Position numbers and translations under genes: made by a program
Origin: B30-G6 sp963701385
GTDB lineage: Bacteria > Desulfobacterota > Desulfobacteria > Desulfobacterales > B30-G6
DNA length: 64,000 nt
Reading direction: 5' to 3'
Assembly (NCBI GenBank): GCA_963701385.1
Contig: CAVOZW010000006.1
Location: 124,001 to 188,000 of the forward strand
Notes under the pieces: generated by a model
Database searches by the model: none
What the model was told of the DNA's origin: nothing
The model's input: the letters and a program-made list of their open reading frames with translations, nothing else
Shown here: piece after piece, positions 36,384-46,070 of the stretch
Position numbering within the stretch: position 1 is the stretch's first letter
Layout of the letters: the number at the start of each line of letters is the position of its first letter

Positions 36384-36505
36384 AAATTGAAGAATCTCGC
36401 AGCAAGCTGCGAGGAATCTTCGACCGTAAGGAATTCTGTCTAATTTAGATTCGCTCGCTAACCCCGCAGCAAGCTACGGGGAATGCGCTCGCTTTTGCGG
36501 TTCAA
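36384..36505 (+). repeat. REP-like two-stem unit, best copy
   Basis: First stem GAAGAATCTCGCAGC/GCTGCGAGGAATCTTC-like (CTCGCAG-CAAG-CTGCGAG), linker 'GACCGTAAGGAATTCTGTCT', then CCCCG-CAGCAAGCTA-CGGGG. It begins within 5 bp of the nadE stop. Confidence 0.75.
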
Positions 36506-36561
36506 TGCTGATAGATGAAAGGCGATAGCTCATAGCGGACAGAGGCAAAACGTAATATTTT

Positions 36562-36766
36562 CGGACAGGATTAACAGGATTTTACAGGATTTATTTTATT
36601 CATTCATCATGCAATTTTTTTCAAAGCACAAATTCTCTTTTATCTTTTACAATAAGTTCAATTCGAAAGATAAGGTATTTCGCCGCAGGCGATAGTTGGT
36701 TTTACGCTTTCGTCAGGAAAGCGTAAAAGATCCTGTCAATCCTGTTAATCCTGTCTAATAAAAAAT
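36562..36766. repeat. Two-hairpin element with AATCCTGTT tails
   Basis: Left tail GACAGGATTAACAGGATT. Right unit: small stem TTCGCC-GCA-GGCGA, hairpin TTTTACGCTTTC/GAAAGCGTAAAA (36700-36728), tail AATCCTGTTAATCCTGTC. The left hairpin is degenerate in this copy. Confidence 0.75.
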
Positions 36767-36802
36767 ATTCTTGAAGACAGTCATCAGCAAGCAACAAACC
36801 CA

Positions 36803-37303
36803 ATGAACCCAACAAACCCAACAAACCCAATCACAGGCTACGTTCCCGGCGCCATCGGCCGCATCACCGAGCTTCACGGCAGGTATTACAGCCAAGCGTG
36901 GGGATTTGGAGCGTTTTTCGAGACCAAGGTCGCCACCGAGCTGTCCGCGTTTGTGAATCGATTCGATGATCAAAGGGATGGCCTCTGGACTGCCTGCTCG
37001 AACAACCGGGTGCAGGGCGCCATTGTCATCGATGGCATCAATGCCGATTCAGAGGGAGCACACTTGCGGTGGTACATCGTTTCGAATACACTGCACGGGC
37101 AAGGCATCGGCAACCGGCTGCTATCTGCGGCCATGGACTTCTGCCGGGCACGGCGCTATCGGCAGGTGTTTCTGTGGACCTTCAAGGGCCTCGAGGCCGC
37201 CAGGTATTTGTACGAAAAAAATGGATTCACGCTAGCGCATGAACAAAAAGGTTCGCAATGGGGCACACCGGTCACCGAACAGAAGTATGTGTGTGTCCTT
37301 TAA
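36803..37303 (+). CDS. GNAT N-acetyltransferase with repeat-derived N-terminus
   Basis: The GNAT core is seen in 'RWYIVSNTLHGQGIGNRLLS' (acetyl-CoA loop Q-G-I-G-N) and 'GLEAARYLYEKNGFTLA'. Residues 1-10 (MNPTNPTNPI) are encoded by a 9-bp AACCCAACA/AACCCAATG array; no other in-frame ATG exists before the domain ('GYVPGAIGRITELHG'), and no SD is visible. Either translation initiates in the repeat or the original start has been lost. The protein ends normally. A stand-alone small-molecule acetyltransferase; MarR-fused relatives with the same 'ITELHGRYY' motif exist. Confidence 0.75.
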   Translation: MNPTNPTNPITGYVPGAIGRITELHGRYYSQAWGFGAFFETKVATELSAFVNRFDDQRDGLWTACSNNRVQGAIVIDGINADSEGAHLRWYIVSNTLHGQGIGNRLLSAAMDFCRARRYRQVFLWTFKGLEAARYLYEKNGFTLAHEQKGSQWGTPVTEQKYVCVL

Positions 37304-37327
37304 ATAGAATCGCACATGAGGCGTCAC

Positions 37328-38027
37328 ATGAATATTAAACACATGCGGCAATGGGTAGTGAACTTTTTGAGCGGATGGGGTTTCTCGATCCTGGCGGCTG
37401 TTTTGATCGCAACGTCTTTCAAATCGGCCATTGCCGACTGGAACGATGTCCCGACAGGTTCCATGAAGCCGTCCATACTCGTGGGCGGACAGGGTTTTTA
37501 TCAACAAACTGTCTTACGGTCTCAAAATTCCCTACACGACCCGATACCTTGCGCGATGGGGCTTTCCCGAGCGAGGTGACATCGTTGTGTTTTATTCTCC
37601 CGCCGACGGCAAACGCCTGATCAAGCGTCTGATCGGCTTGCCCGGGGATGAAATCTCCTTGCACGACAACAAACTCCATATCAACGGTAAAGCGATTGAC
37701 TACCGATTGATTGAAAAAACAAATTCCGGCGGAGCAAAGGCCACACCGGAAAATCCGTATATCTACCTGTTTGAAGACCTCATGGGCAATCAACACCCCA
37801 TCATGATATCGGGTGCAAAAACCACTTTCGGTTCGTTTGATCCCGTTGTTGTACCAGAAGGCAGTGTATTTGTAATGGGTGACAATCGCGACAATTCAGC
37901 CGATTCCCGGTTTTTCGGTTTTGTCGAAATGGACCAGATACTGGGGCGCGCAACCACCATTGTTCTCAGTCGCGATGGATCGTTCCTGAAACCGAGATGG
38001 GAGCGGTTTTTCAAGAAGCTCGTTTAG
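37328..38027 (+). CDS. lepB: Signal peptidase I (one frameshift)
   Basis: An N-terminal transmembrane segment ('GFSILAAVLIATSFKSAI') precedes the nucleophilic Ser in 'VPTGSMKPSILVG'. The catalytic Lys is in 'LIKRLIGLPGDEI' and the C-terminal box is 'VMGDNRDNSADSRFFG'. The frame breaks near 37495; the other frame supplies 'VFINKLSYGLKIPY' and the rest. The start at 37328 has GAGG 6 bp before it; ATG 37316 is an alternative. It cleaves Sec and Tat signal peptides at the outer face of the inner membrane. The total of about 233 residues is typical. Confidence 0.88.
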
Positions 38028-38236
38028 GTATCACAGTATTGGTTGTATGAACGACTTGCTAGGAAGATTGGAATGTGCGCTGTTTCGGTTCACGAATTAA
38101 TGCAGACAATTTCTCTCTTTAAAGTCGAAAGCGTAGAAACATCTATGTGTGTCCGTGGCTAATAAAATGAACCTGTTGGCAATCCTGATGTCCAGAAAAC
38201 ATGATTGAGAACCTAAAACCCTGGGAAAATGAATAA

Positions 38237-38914
38237 ATGGAATTACGAGAAGCCATTCTGGGCCGGCGCAGTATTCGGAAATTTTTAAAGCAAGACGTCC
38301 CTGAAGGACTCATCAAAGAGCTCCTGGCAGATTCCCAGTGGGCACCCTCCTGGGGCAACACCCAGCCTTGGGAAATCATGGTCATCGTGGGTCCCCCTCT
38401 GGAAAAATTCAAGCAAAAAAACAAAGCCGCCCTCTTTAGCGGGATCAAATCGAAACCTGAAATCCCGATGCCGGACGTGTTTCCCCCTCAACTGAAACAG
38501 CGCTATGTGGATGTCGGCAAGCAGGTTCTGCAATCCCTCTCCATCGGCAGAAACGATCTCGATGGCCGACTCAATTATTACGGCGACATGTTTTACCTCT
38601 TCGATGCACCCGTTTTGATTCTAATTCTTTTGGACAAGCAGGTTTTGTTGGAATACGCCTTGCTGGATGTGGGCCTATACCTGCAAACATTGCTGCTGTC
38701 TGCCCACGACAAGGGTCTCGGTGCCATCGCTTTGGCGGCCAGCGTGCATTACCCGGATGTTCTGCGTGCCCTCTTCCCCATCGGCACAGACAAAATCATC
38801 GTTATGGGGGCGGTTCTTGGCTGGCCGGACCGCGAAGCCCCCGTAAACCGTTTTGAACGACAGCGAATTGATTGCAAAAAAACCCTTTGCTGGGTAAATG
38901 GATCCCCCGGTTAA
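38237..38914 (+). CDS. Nitroreductase family flavoprotein
   Basis: This 225-residue FMN-dependent enzyme begins 'MELREAILGRRSIRKFLKQD', the family's FMN-phosphate-binding R-R-S-x-R segment, with 'WAPSWGNTQPWEIMVIVG' and 'HDKGLGAIALAA' downstream. Members reduce nitroaromatics, quinones or flavins with NAD(P)H; the physiological substrate here is unknown. The SD is poor (TGGGAAAATGAATAA). It is separated from lepB by about 210 bp and from the molybdoenzyme gene by about 50 bp. Confidence 0.8.
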   Translation: MELREAILGRRSIRKFLKQDVPEGLIKELLADSQWAPSWGNTQPWEIMVIVGPPLEKFKQKNKAALFSGIKSKPEIPMPDVFPPQLKQRYVDVGKQVLQSLSIGRNDLDGRLNYYGDMFYLFDAPVLILILLDKQVLLEYALLDVGLYLQTLLLSAHDKGLGAIALAASVHYPDVLRALFPIGTDKIIVMGAVLGWPDREAPVNRFERQRIDCKKTLCWVNGSPG

Positions 38915-38965
38915 ACCCGTTGTATTCTACGACAAGCGCTATATTTGATAGTATCGGAGAAGATA

Positions 38966-41048
38966 ATGTCCAATTCGATAGAATGGAAAAAAACCCACTG
39001 TGCCAGAATGGACCATGGGGGATGTGCCCTGCTGGTGGGTGTCAAGAACAACCGCATCGTCAAAGTCAAAGGTGATCCGGACGGCTTTTTAAACAAGGGC
39101 TACATCTGCCCCAAAGCCATCGCCTCCCCCGATCGTCTCAATCATCCTGCGCGTCTCAAATCACCTTTAAAACGTGTGGGCGGCCGCGGTCAGGGACGCT
39201 GGGAAAAAATTTCGTGGCCGGATGCCATCCATGAAGTGGCCGCCAACCTGAACCGGGCCAGAGAATCACATGGTGCCCGCAGTGTGGCCTTCTGCCAGGG
39301 AATGCCCAAGGGACTCGAACACTTTGTTCTCATACGGCTGGCCAATCTTTTTGGTTCTCCCAACCTGGTCGCCACGCAGGACGTCTGTCATGCACCCCGG
39401 GAGATCAGTGGTATCCACACCTGTGGCTTTTATCCTGTTGCTGATTTTCATCATCCAAGCAAGCTGGTCATCCTCTGGGGAAGCAATGTCACGGACACCA
39501 ACGAGGAGGGTGAAATTTGCAGCCTGCTGCTTGAGCAGATCAAGCAAGGTACCCAACTGATCGTCGTTGATCCCAGAAAGACCGCCCTGGCCAAAAAAGC
39601 CAAACACTGGCTGCAGATCAAACCCGGAACAGACGCTGCACTGGCGCTTTCGTTTCTGAATGTGATCATCCACGAGCAGCGACATAACCAAGATTTTGTT
39701 GCCGAATGGACGCACGGATTTGATGAACTGGCCGCGCATGTCAAGACCTTTGCCCCTGAAAAAATGGCTGACATAACGGGTATCCCATCCAAAAAAATCC
39801 GGGCCGCCGCCGTCGATTATGCGGCACTTCATCCAGCCGCCATTCAGTGGGGAAACCCCATCGAACAGACCGTCCACACCTTCGATGCGACCCGGGCACT
39901 GGTCTGTCTCATGGCCATTTGCGGCAATCTCGATATCCCCGGCGGCAATGTTCATGCCCAGGACCCGGATCTTCTCGGTTTGGGCGAGTTCGTTCGCGCA
40001 GACAAGATTCCGTCCAAAAGAAAAGAGATGATCCACGCCCATCATCACACCATACCGCAGACTCATGACCGTCCCACCGGCATTTTTTCGCCAAGCAGTC
40101 CTGACGGAGGTACCCTATCCGCTAAAGGCAGCCTATTTCCAGTGTACCAACCCCTTGCTGACTTACGCGGACAGCCGCATGACCTTCGCGGCCCTAATGA
40201 AACTGGATTTTGTGGTGGTGGCCGACCTTTTTATGACGCCCACGGCCTGTCTGGCCGATATTGTCCTGCCGGTGGCAAGCCAGTTCGAATTCGACGACAT
40301 CGGCCATTACGGTATCGGGCACGGATACATATTGGCACGTCCCAAAATTGTCGATCCACCGGCATCCTGCTGGCCGGACATCCAGATACTCAATGAACTC
40401 GGAAAAGCGCTCACACCTGAAGAATACTGGTATCCGACCGCGCACGGTCTTGTGGCGTCGGTGCTCTCCCCTTCTGGCTTGACCTACGCTCAGTTTGCAG
40501 AAAAGGGCTACCTGAAGGGGCCGGATCGATTTCGCAAATATCGCACCGATGGGTTCAAAACCCCGAGCGGAAAAGTGGAACTCATGTTGACACGCGCCGA
40601 TCGATACGGCGTGAACGCTTTGCCCGACCACAAGCAGGACCCCCAAGACAAGGATCCGTCATACCCTTTGATATTAACGAGCGCCAAGGACCGATACTAT
40701 CTGCACTCTTCCTACCGTTGGGTGGACAAGCTGAGAAATTCGAGCCCCAGGCCGATGGTCGAACTTCATCCCGAAACTGCCGCCGCCTATGGGATCGAAC
40801 ACGACGACGTGGTGATCATCGAGACCCGCAACGGTTCCATCACCCAATTTGCCAAGATCGCGGATACCATCATGCCCGGGGTGCTGAACGCCGCTTATGG
40901 GTGGTGGTTCCCGGAATCATCGGCCAAAGAACAGTTCGACTGGCAGCGCTCAAATTTCAACATGCTGACCACAACCGATCGTCTGGGGAAGGAATTCGGG
41001 ACGCCCAATCTCAAGGGAATCAACTGCCGTATTCGCAAAAAAAAATGA
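38966..41048 (+). CDS. Molybdopterin oxidoreductase (DMSO reductase family) with Asp at an Fe-S ligand position, one frameshift
   Basis: Start ATG 38966 follows CGGAGAAGATA. The N-terminal cluster motif reads C-A-R-M-D-H-G-G-C then 'GYICPKA' some 30 residues on, so the second of four usual cysteines is Asp16. The molybdenum ligand is probably Cys in 'TQDVCHAPREISG'. 'VILWGSNVTDTNEEGE', 'QWGNPIEQTVHTFDATRAL' and the C-terminal dinucleotide-binding domain ('SAKDRYYLHSSYRWVDKLRN') complete the family pattern. A frame break near 40053 joins two fragments into about 693 residues. No twin-arginine signal is seen, so it is likely cytoplasmic. The linked MFS carrier may import its substrate. Substrate unknown. 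Confidence 0.82.
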
Positions 41049-41123
41049 TTTCTCTGTAAGGAAATAACAAACTTTTTCATCACGAAAACGCGAAAGTATT
41101 TAACGGTTCCAAGGAGCAATGAC

Positions 41124-42400
41124 ATGACCGATGATCTCTTGGGAAAAGCAAAACGCTATCGCTGGTACATTTTCTGGATACTCGCACTTGGATATGTTCT
41201 GGTCTATTTCCATCGGCTCTGCCCTGCGGTCGTGGCGGTGGATATGATGAAGGATCTCAATACGACGGGCGCTTTGACCGGTTTTTTGGGGGCGGCCTAT
41301 TTCTACCCTTACGCGGCCATGCAATTGCCGGCCGGGCTCCTGTCAGACTCCTGGGGACCCCGCAACACCATCACCCTCTTTTTTGTCGTCGCATTTATCG
41401 GATCCGTCATTCTCGGTCTGGCACCATCCGTCTCCCTGGCCATCTTTGGACGGACCTTGGTGGGGCTTGGCGTTGCCATGCTTTTTGTACCGACCATGAA
41501 AATTCTGGCAGAATGGTTCCATATCAAAGAATTCGCCACCATGACCGGTATTCTCATGGCTCTGGGAGGCGTGGGCAGCCTGATCGCCGCCACACCTCTG
41601 GTTTGGGTCAGCAATTGGATCGGCTGGCGGCAATCTTTTATTCTCGTGGGCATTGTTACACTGGTCCTGGCAATACTGGTGTACCTGATTGTCAGGGATC
41701 GGCCGGCCATGATGGGATGGCCCTCGCCTGCCGGAACACCCAAGACCCCCCCCCCAGCCCATCCCACTCATGGCAGGTGTCAAAAAAGTCCTGACCACTC
41801 CCTTTTTCTGGCCGGTGGCGGTCTGGTTTTTCTTTGACTGCGCCATCTTTTTTTCGTTCGGTGGCCTCTGGGGTGGTCCGTATCTTATGCAGGTCTACGG
41901 CTACACCAAAGCCCAATCAGGGCATATTCTCTCAATGCTGGCCGTAGGCATGATCATCGGCAGCCCCCTTTTGAGCTACTTTTCGAACAGCGTGGTCAAA
42001 TCGAGAAAGATTGTCGTGATGATCGCCAGCACAATTGTCTTGTGCCTGGTCATACCACTGGCCTTCTTTACGGCGGCGATCCCCCTCCTTGGGCATTACA
42101 TCATCTGCCTGGGGCTGGGAATGTTTTCCAGCGCCATTGTCGTTATCGGATTCACCACCAACAAGGAACTCTTTCCGGTCCAAATGGCCGGAACCGCCAC
42201 AGGCATGATCAATTTGTTCCCCTTTTCAGGGGGCGCCGTGTTTCAGCCGGTTCTGGGTTATGTGCTGGAGAAACAAGGCCGTATAGAAGGCGCCTTCACC
42301 CTCGAAGGCTACCAGCAGGCATTTCTGGTTTTGTTTGCCTGCAGCTGTCATTGCCTTGATCGCCAGTTTTTTCTTTAAAGAAACACTGCAAAAAGATTGA
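41124..42400 (+). CDS. MFS transporter (two frameshifts)
   Basis: Twelve hydrophobic segments of a major-facilitator carrier are present. The first six include 'YVLVYFHRLCPAVVAVDMMK' and 'YFYPYAAMQLPAGLLSDSWG', a motif A variant (G-x-L-x-D). The frame breaks at a C-run near 41745 and again near 42340; the latter restores a C-terminus 'VIALIASFFFKETLQKD' with stop at 42400. The N-terminal region resembles oxalate/formate-type or phosphoglycerate-type anion carriers. SD: AAGGAGCAATGAC. It follows the molybdopterin oxidoreductase by 75 bp, suggesting uptake of that enzyme's substrate. Confidence 0.8.
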
Positions 42401-42415
42401 AATCTTTTTGCAGTT
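42384..42415 (+). terminator. Hairpin overlapping the end of the MFS gene
   Basis: ACTGCAAAAAGATT pairs with AATCTTTTTGCAGT around a GA loop. There is no long T tract after it, so terminator function is tentative. Confidence 0.5.
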
Positions 42416-42640
42416 AATGGGGTTATGGGGTTTGTTGGGTTCATTGGGTTTTTGTTGATTGGGCTTGCTGGATCTGTAGAGTTTATCTTTGATGCTTGAC
42501 GCTGGGACGCCTGGATGCTGATAACAAGCTCATAGCTCATGGCTGATTAGCTGATAGCTGCATTCAAGATTCAAAGCATCATAGCCTTCAGCAATTCAGC
42601 TATCCTATCAGCTATGAGCTATGAGCTGTCAGCTGCCGCG
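42415..42640 (-). repeat. Composite tandem-repeat block in inverted orientation
   Basis: From left: complement of (AACCCAACA)n, then 'TGATGCTTGACGCTGGGACG' (complement of the conserved linker), then heptamers of the AGCTATG family. It is the mirror image of the blocks at 23325 and 35280. Confidence 0.8.
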
Positions 42641-42676
42641 CATTCAAACTTGAATTTCTCTCAATATTGGTTATAG

Positions 42677-42843
42677 TGATAAAATCGTTACACGATTTTA
42701 TTGAAAACGACTTAGTCGCTCCAGAGTGAAAAACAAAAATCCGTATCTTTAATGTGATTTCAACCTGCGCTGCTAATCAGTAGGCAATTGAAATTAAAAA
42801 TAGCGGCAACGCCGCGTACAATAAATTCGCCCAGCGAATTTAT
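42677..42843. repeat. Class A and class B palindromes upstream of the ACT gene
   Basis: AAAATCG-TTACA-CGATTTT with CGACTTAGTCG (42679-42722), and AAATTCGC-CCA-GCGAATTT (42824-42842) immediately before the GGAGG ribosome site of the ACT gene. Confidence 0.7.
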
Positions 42844-42855
42844 GGAGGAACGTCG

Positions 42856-43305
42856 ATGAAACTCAAACAAATCACCATTTCCATTGAAAACGAACCCGGT
42901 CGACTTCTGGAAGTGACGCAGGCACTCGGCAATGCCGGTATCAATCTCAGGGCACTCAACCTGGTGGACACCGGCGCCTTTGGACAGCTGCGGCTGATTG
43001 TTTCCGATGTCAGAAAAACCCGTCATATCCTGATGGGCCTGCAAGCGGCAGCCCATGTCGAGGAAGTGGTTGCTGCGGAGATCGAGGACAAATCCGGCAG
43101 CCTGGCATCCATATTGAAGCCACTCCACGCGGCGAACATCCATATCGTTTACATGTATGCCTTCATCGGCTTGTCGTCCGACAAGGCGGTCATGATCTTC
43201 AAGTTCAGCAACAACGATAAGGCGATCGAGCTGCTTCAAAAGATTGGTGTTCGCATACTGGACGCCAAAGCCTTCGGCATCCTGGAGTCGGGGAATAATC
43301 ATTAG
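42856..43305 (+). CDS. Tandem ACT-domain protein
   Basis: This 149-residue protein contains two ACT domains. The first is 'LKQITISIENEPGRLLEVTQ' to about residue 70; the second is 'VVAAEIEDKSGSLASILKPL' onward. There is no catalytic domain. Such free-standing ACT proteins bind amino acids and are often linked to phenylacetate-CoA ligase/indolepyruvate oxidoreductase genes, as sensors of aromatic amino acids; here paaK is 25 kb away. SD GGAGG is 8 bp upstream. A large octamer palindrome follows. Confidence 0.8.
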   Translation: MKLKQITISIENEPGRLLEVTQALGNAGINLRALNLVDTGAFGQLRLIVSDVRKTRHILMGLQAAAHVEEVVAAEIEDKSGSLASILKPLHAANIHIVYMYAFIGLSSDKAVMIFKFSNNDKAIELLQKIGVRILDAKAFGILESGNNH

Positions 43306-43390
43306 GCTGTTAGGCTGTAGACTAGTAGACTATTAGGCGCCTACAGCCTAACAGTCTAATAGTCTACAGCCTAATGGTCTACAGCCTAAA
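43302..43390. repeat. Near-palindromic octamer array (TAGGCTGT / ACAGCCTA)
   Basis: The left half is TAGGCTGT/TAGACTAT octamers; the right half is their complements, meeting at TTAGGC-GCCTA around 43338-43346. The whole could fold into one long hairpin after the ACT gene. Confidence 0.75.
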
Positions 43391-43420
43391 TACCTATTTT
43401 TTTATTTTGAAGGTTAAAAT

Positions 43421-45745
43421 TTGAACAAGCAACCATCTATTGACTCCCACGGTCTGGACAATGCCGGCCATTTGGAAGCCTGCGATATTCCCCAGGACCG
43501 CTATCGTGTGTTTATCCAGGATGTGGCCGACGCTTTTTTTGAAACCACCATCCAGGGCGATTTTGTTTTCTTCAACGATGCTCTGTGCCGGATCATGGGC
43601 TATCCCAGGGCGGAAATCGAACGCCAAAACTTCAGACGATTCATGGACAGCGCCAATGCCGAGTATGCCTTCGCAAGCTTCAACAACATGTTCGAATCAG
43701 GCAAGGGCGTCAACAATATCCTGTGGGAAATTATACGAAAAGATGGTGACACCCGCATCCTCGAAATCAATGCCAACCTGCTGGAGGATACAAACGGCGC
43801 CAAGGTCGGCTTTCAAGGGATTGCCAGGGATGTTACGGACAAGGTCAATGCCGAGCAGGCCTTGAAAGCCTCGGAGAAAATGGCCCAGGAGCAGTATATG
43901 GCCAGCCGCAGGGCTGAGCAGCGCTACCGCTCCTTCTTGGAATTTTTGCCCATTCCGGTGTTCGTTTTCAATATGGACGGCACGGTTTACTACCTCAACC
44001 CCGCCTTTGAAAAAACCTTCGGATGGACCCTCGACGAACTCAAGGGGAAACATATTTCCTTTGTGCCGGACGATCAGAAGGAAAAAACGCGTTTGGGAAT
44101 TCAAGAGCTTCTCGAGAAAAAGAGACTTTACGGTTTTGAAACCCAGCGACTCACCAAAGACGGCAAACTTTTGGATATCGTTCTGGATGGGGCCATTTTC
44201 TATGACAGGGACAATCAGCCGGCCGGCCAGGTCGTCACGCTGCATGACGTCACCCAGGAAAATCGCGTATCCAGCATCAACCGGGCACTTTTCAGAATCG
44301 CCCAGGCGCTCTACGAATTCAGGGGCTTGGACGAACGGCTGCAATTTATCGCCCAAGAGGTCAAGGGGCTCATCGACAGCAGCGGTGCCATGGTCATTCT
44401 GGTGGATGACAAAACAGACGAATTCTTTTTTCGTGAGGCGGCCTTTGAAAATGAGATCACGGGCAAAAAGGTAAAGGAAATCCGCTTTCCTTTAGACAAA
44501 GGTGTTGCCGGTGAGGTTTATCGCACCGGCAAACCCCTGATCGTCAACGACACGTCAGACAGCCCGCTCATTTTTAGAAAGGTGGATGACCAGGCCGACA
44601 TGCAGACAAACAGCATGCTCGATGTCCCCATCCATATCGCGGGGCGGATGATCGGGGTTCTGTGTATCGTCAACAAGAAAAGCGGTCCCTTTGACCAGAC
44701 AGACGTGGATTTGGTAAGTGCCATCGCCAACATGGTGGCCCTGCCTATCGAAAACGCCCGCATCAACGAAGCCCTTCGAAAGTCCTATAAGAATGTCAAG
44801 AACCTGAACCGCGCCAAGGACCGCGTCATTCACCATCTCTCCCATGAGCTCAAAACGCCCGTGTCGGTTCTGTCTGCGTCTTTGAACCTGTTAAAGAAGA
44901 GATACCAAGGGCCTGATGCCCAGGGTCTTTCAAAAATCCTGGACCGTGCGGAGCGAAACCTCAACCGGATCCTGGACATGCAATACGAAATCGAAGACAT
45001 CATGGGTCAACGCGACTATCAGAGCCATCGCCTGCTCTCAACCCTGTTGAATGCCTGCCAGGACGAGCTGGAAGCCATGGTGGCAGATGAAATCGGGTCG
45101 GAACGATTGACAGACCGTTTGCGTCATCGTATCGACAGCCTGTTCGGTCCCCGGCACATGACGTCCGAACAGATCGAACCCGGGCCTTTTTTGGCGGCTC
45201 TTTTTGAATCGTTGCGAGCGCGCTTCGCCCATCGTAGTTTTGACATCCAAACGCGCTTTGATGCCACAGACGCCATATGGATTCCCCCGGAGGTTCTGTC
45301 CAAAACTGCAGAGGGACTTATCCGCAATGCCGTTGAAAACACGCCCGACGGTGGACGCATCGTCATATCCCTGACCCAGGGGTCGAAGGGGCCTGAATTC
45401 GAGGTTCAGGACCATGGTGTGGGAATTTCGGAAGAGAACCAACGCCTGATTTTTGAAAATTATTTCACGGCTTATGAAACTTCCCAATATGCAACCCGAA
45501 AACCCTATGACTTCAACGCCGGCGGCAAGGGCTTTGATCTCATTCGCATACGAATTTTTTCCGAAAGGTACCACTTCCAGCTGAAAATGACATCCAAACG
45601 CTGTCCCCATCTTGCTGAGGGGCTTGAATCAGCCCCTGGCAGCATCGCTGCTTGTGAGCATTGCAAAAAAGATTCAGATTGTCTATCATCCGGAACCACC
45701 ATGACGGTACTGTTTACGCCGGCGAAGACCTTATCGGCTCTATGA
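43421..45745 (+). CDS. PAS-PAS-GAF sensor histidine kinase with Cys-rich ATPase lid
   Basis: A 774-residue protein from TTG 43421 (GAAGG upstream). PAS1 spans about 26-140 ('FVFFNDALCRIMGYPRAEI'), PAS2 about 164-280 ('TVYYLNPAFEKTFGWTLDEL') and GAF about 300-440. The phospho-acceptor His is in 'HHLSHELKTP' (about 474), and HATPase is about 600-770 with N box 'AEGLIRNAVENTPDGG' and 'VQDHGVGIS'. There are no transmembrane segments, so sensing is cytoplasmic. Between about 727 and 757 the ATPase domain carries 'RCPHLAEG' and 'CEHCKKDSDC', a cysteine/histidine cluster that could bind metal or respond to redox. A second kinase and a receiver protein follow, probably one phosphorelay. Confidence 0.85.
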   Translation: MNKQPSIDSHGLDNAGHLEACDIPQDRYRVFIQDVADAFFETTIQGDFVFFNDALCRIMGYPRAEIERQNFRRFMDSANAEYAFASFNNMFESGKGVNNILWEIIRKDGDTRILEINANLLEDTNGAKVGFQGIARDVTDKVNAEQALKASEKMAQEQYMASRRAEQRYRSFLEFLPIPVFVFNMDGTVYYLNPAFEKTFGWTLDELKGKHISFVPDDQKEKTRLGIQELLEKKRLYGFETQRLTKDGKLLDIVLDGAIFYDRDNQPAGQVVTLHDVTQENRVSSINRALFRIAQALYEFRGLDERLQFIAQEVKGLIDSSGAMVILVDDKTDEFFFREAAFENEITGKKVKEIRFPLDKGVAGEVYRTGKPLIVNDTSDSPLIFRKVDDQADMQTNSMLDVPIHIAGRMIGVLCIVNKKSGPFDQTDVDLVSAIANMVALPIENARINEALRKSYKNVKNLNRAKDRVIHHLSHELKTPVSVLSASLNLLKKRYQGPDAQGLSKILDRAERNLNRILDMQYEIEDIMGQRDYQSHRLLSTLLNACQDELEAMVADEIGSERLTDRLRHRIDSLFGPRHMTSEQIEPGPFLAALFESLRARFAHRSFDIQTRFDATDAIWIPPEVLSKTAEGLIRNAVENTPDGGRIVISLTQGSKGPEFEVQDHGVGISEENQRLIFENYFTAYETSQYATRKPYDFNAGGKGFDLIRIRIFSERYHFQLKMTSKRCPHLAEGLESAPGSIAACEHCKKDSDCLSSGTTMTVLFTPAKTLSAL

Positions 45746-45875
45746 AAAGAAAGATTTAGCCGCCCGTTCGCTTTGCGAACTCGACGGACGCAGACAATTC
45801 GACCTGCGGTTACCATATGCGCGGGCACATCGTCTCAAAGTTCATTGGGATAAGCCGGATGAACAACGAGAATTA

Positions 45876-45906
45876 TTTTTCTTAGGCGGATCTTGCCTAA
45901 GAAAAA
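45876..45906. terminator. Strong bidirectional hairpin after the PAS kinase
   Basis: TTTTTCTTAGGC-GGATCTT-GCCTAAGAAAAA is a perfect 12-bp stem with T and A tracts. The remaining spacer (45746-46070) holds further small stems such as TGGCC-ATGTC-GGCCA and no gene. Confidence 0.65.
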
Positions 45907-46070
45907 GTGATGGATTTGTTTGGCCATGTCGGCCAGACAAAAGTCTGCGATTGTCTGCGAGCCTGCCCAGTGAAATTCTGCGAAGCAAACTCTCTTTGAA
46001 GGATTTCACCGGGTGAATCTGCGGCAAAAAAATGTACCAGTTGCATAAATAACTGTTTAACGAGAAATTG

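Noticed and set aside
40053..40065. Programmed ribosomal frameshift in the molybdopterin oxidoreductase
   Set aside because: No slippery heptamer with a downstream stem was evident, and similar breaks occur in many unrelated genes here, so sequencing error is more likely.
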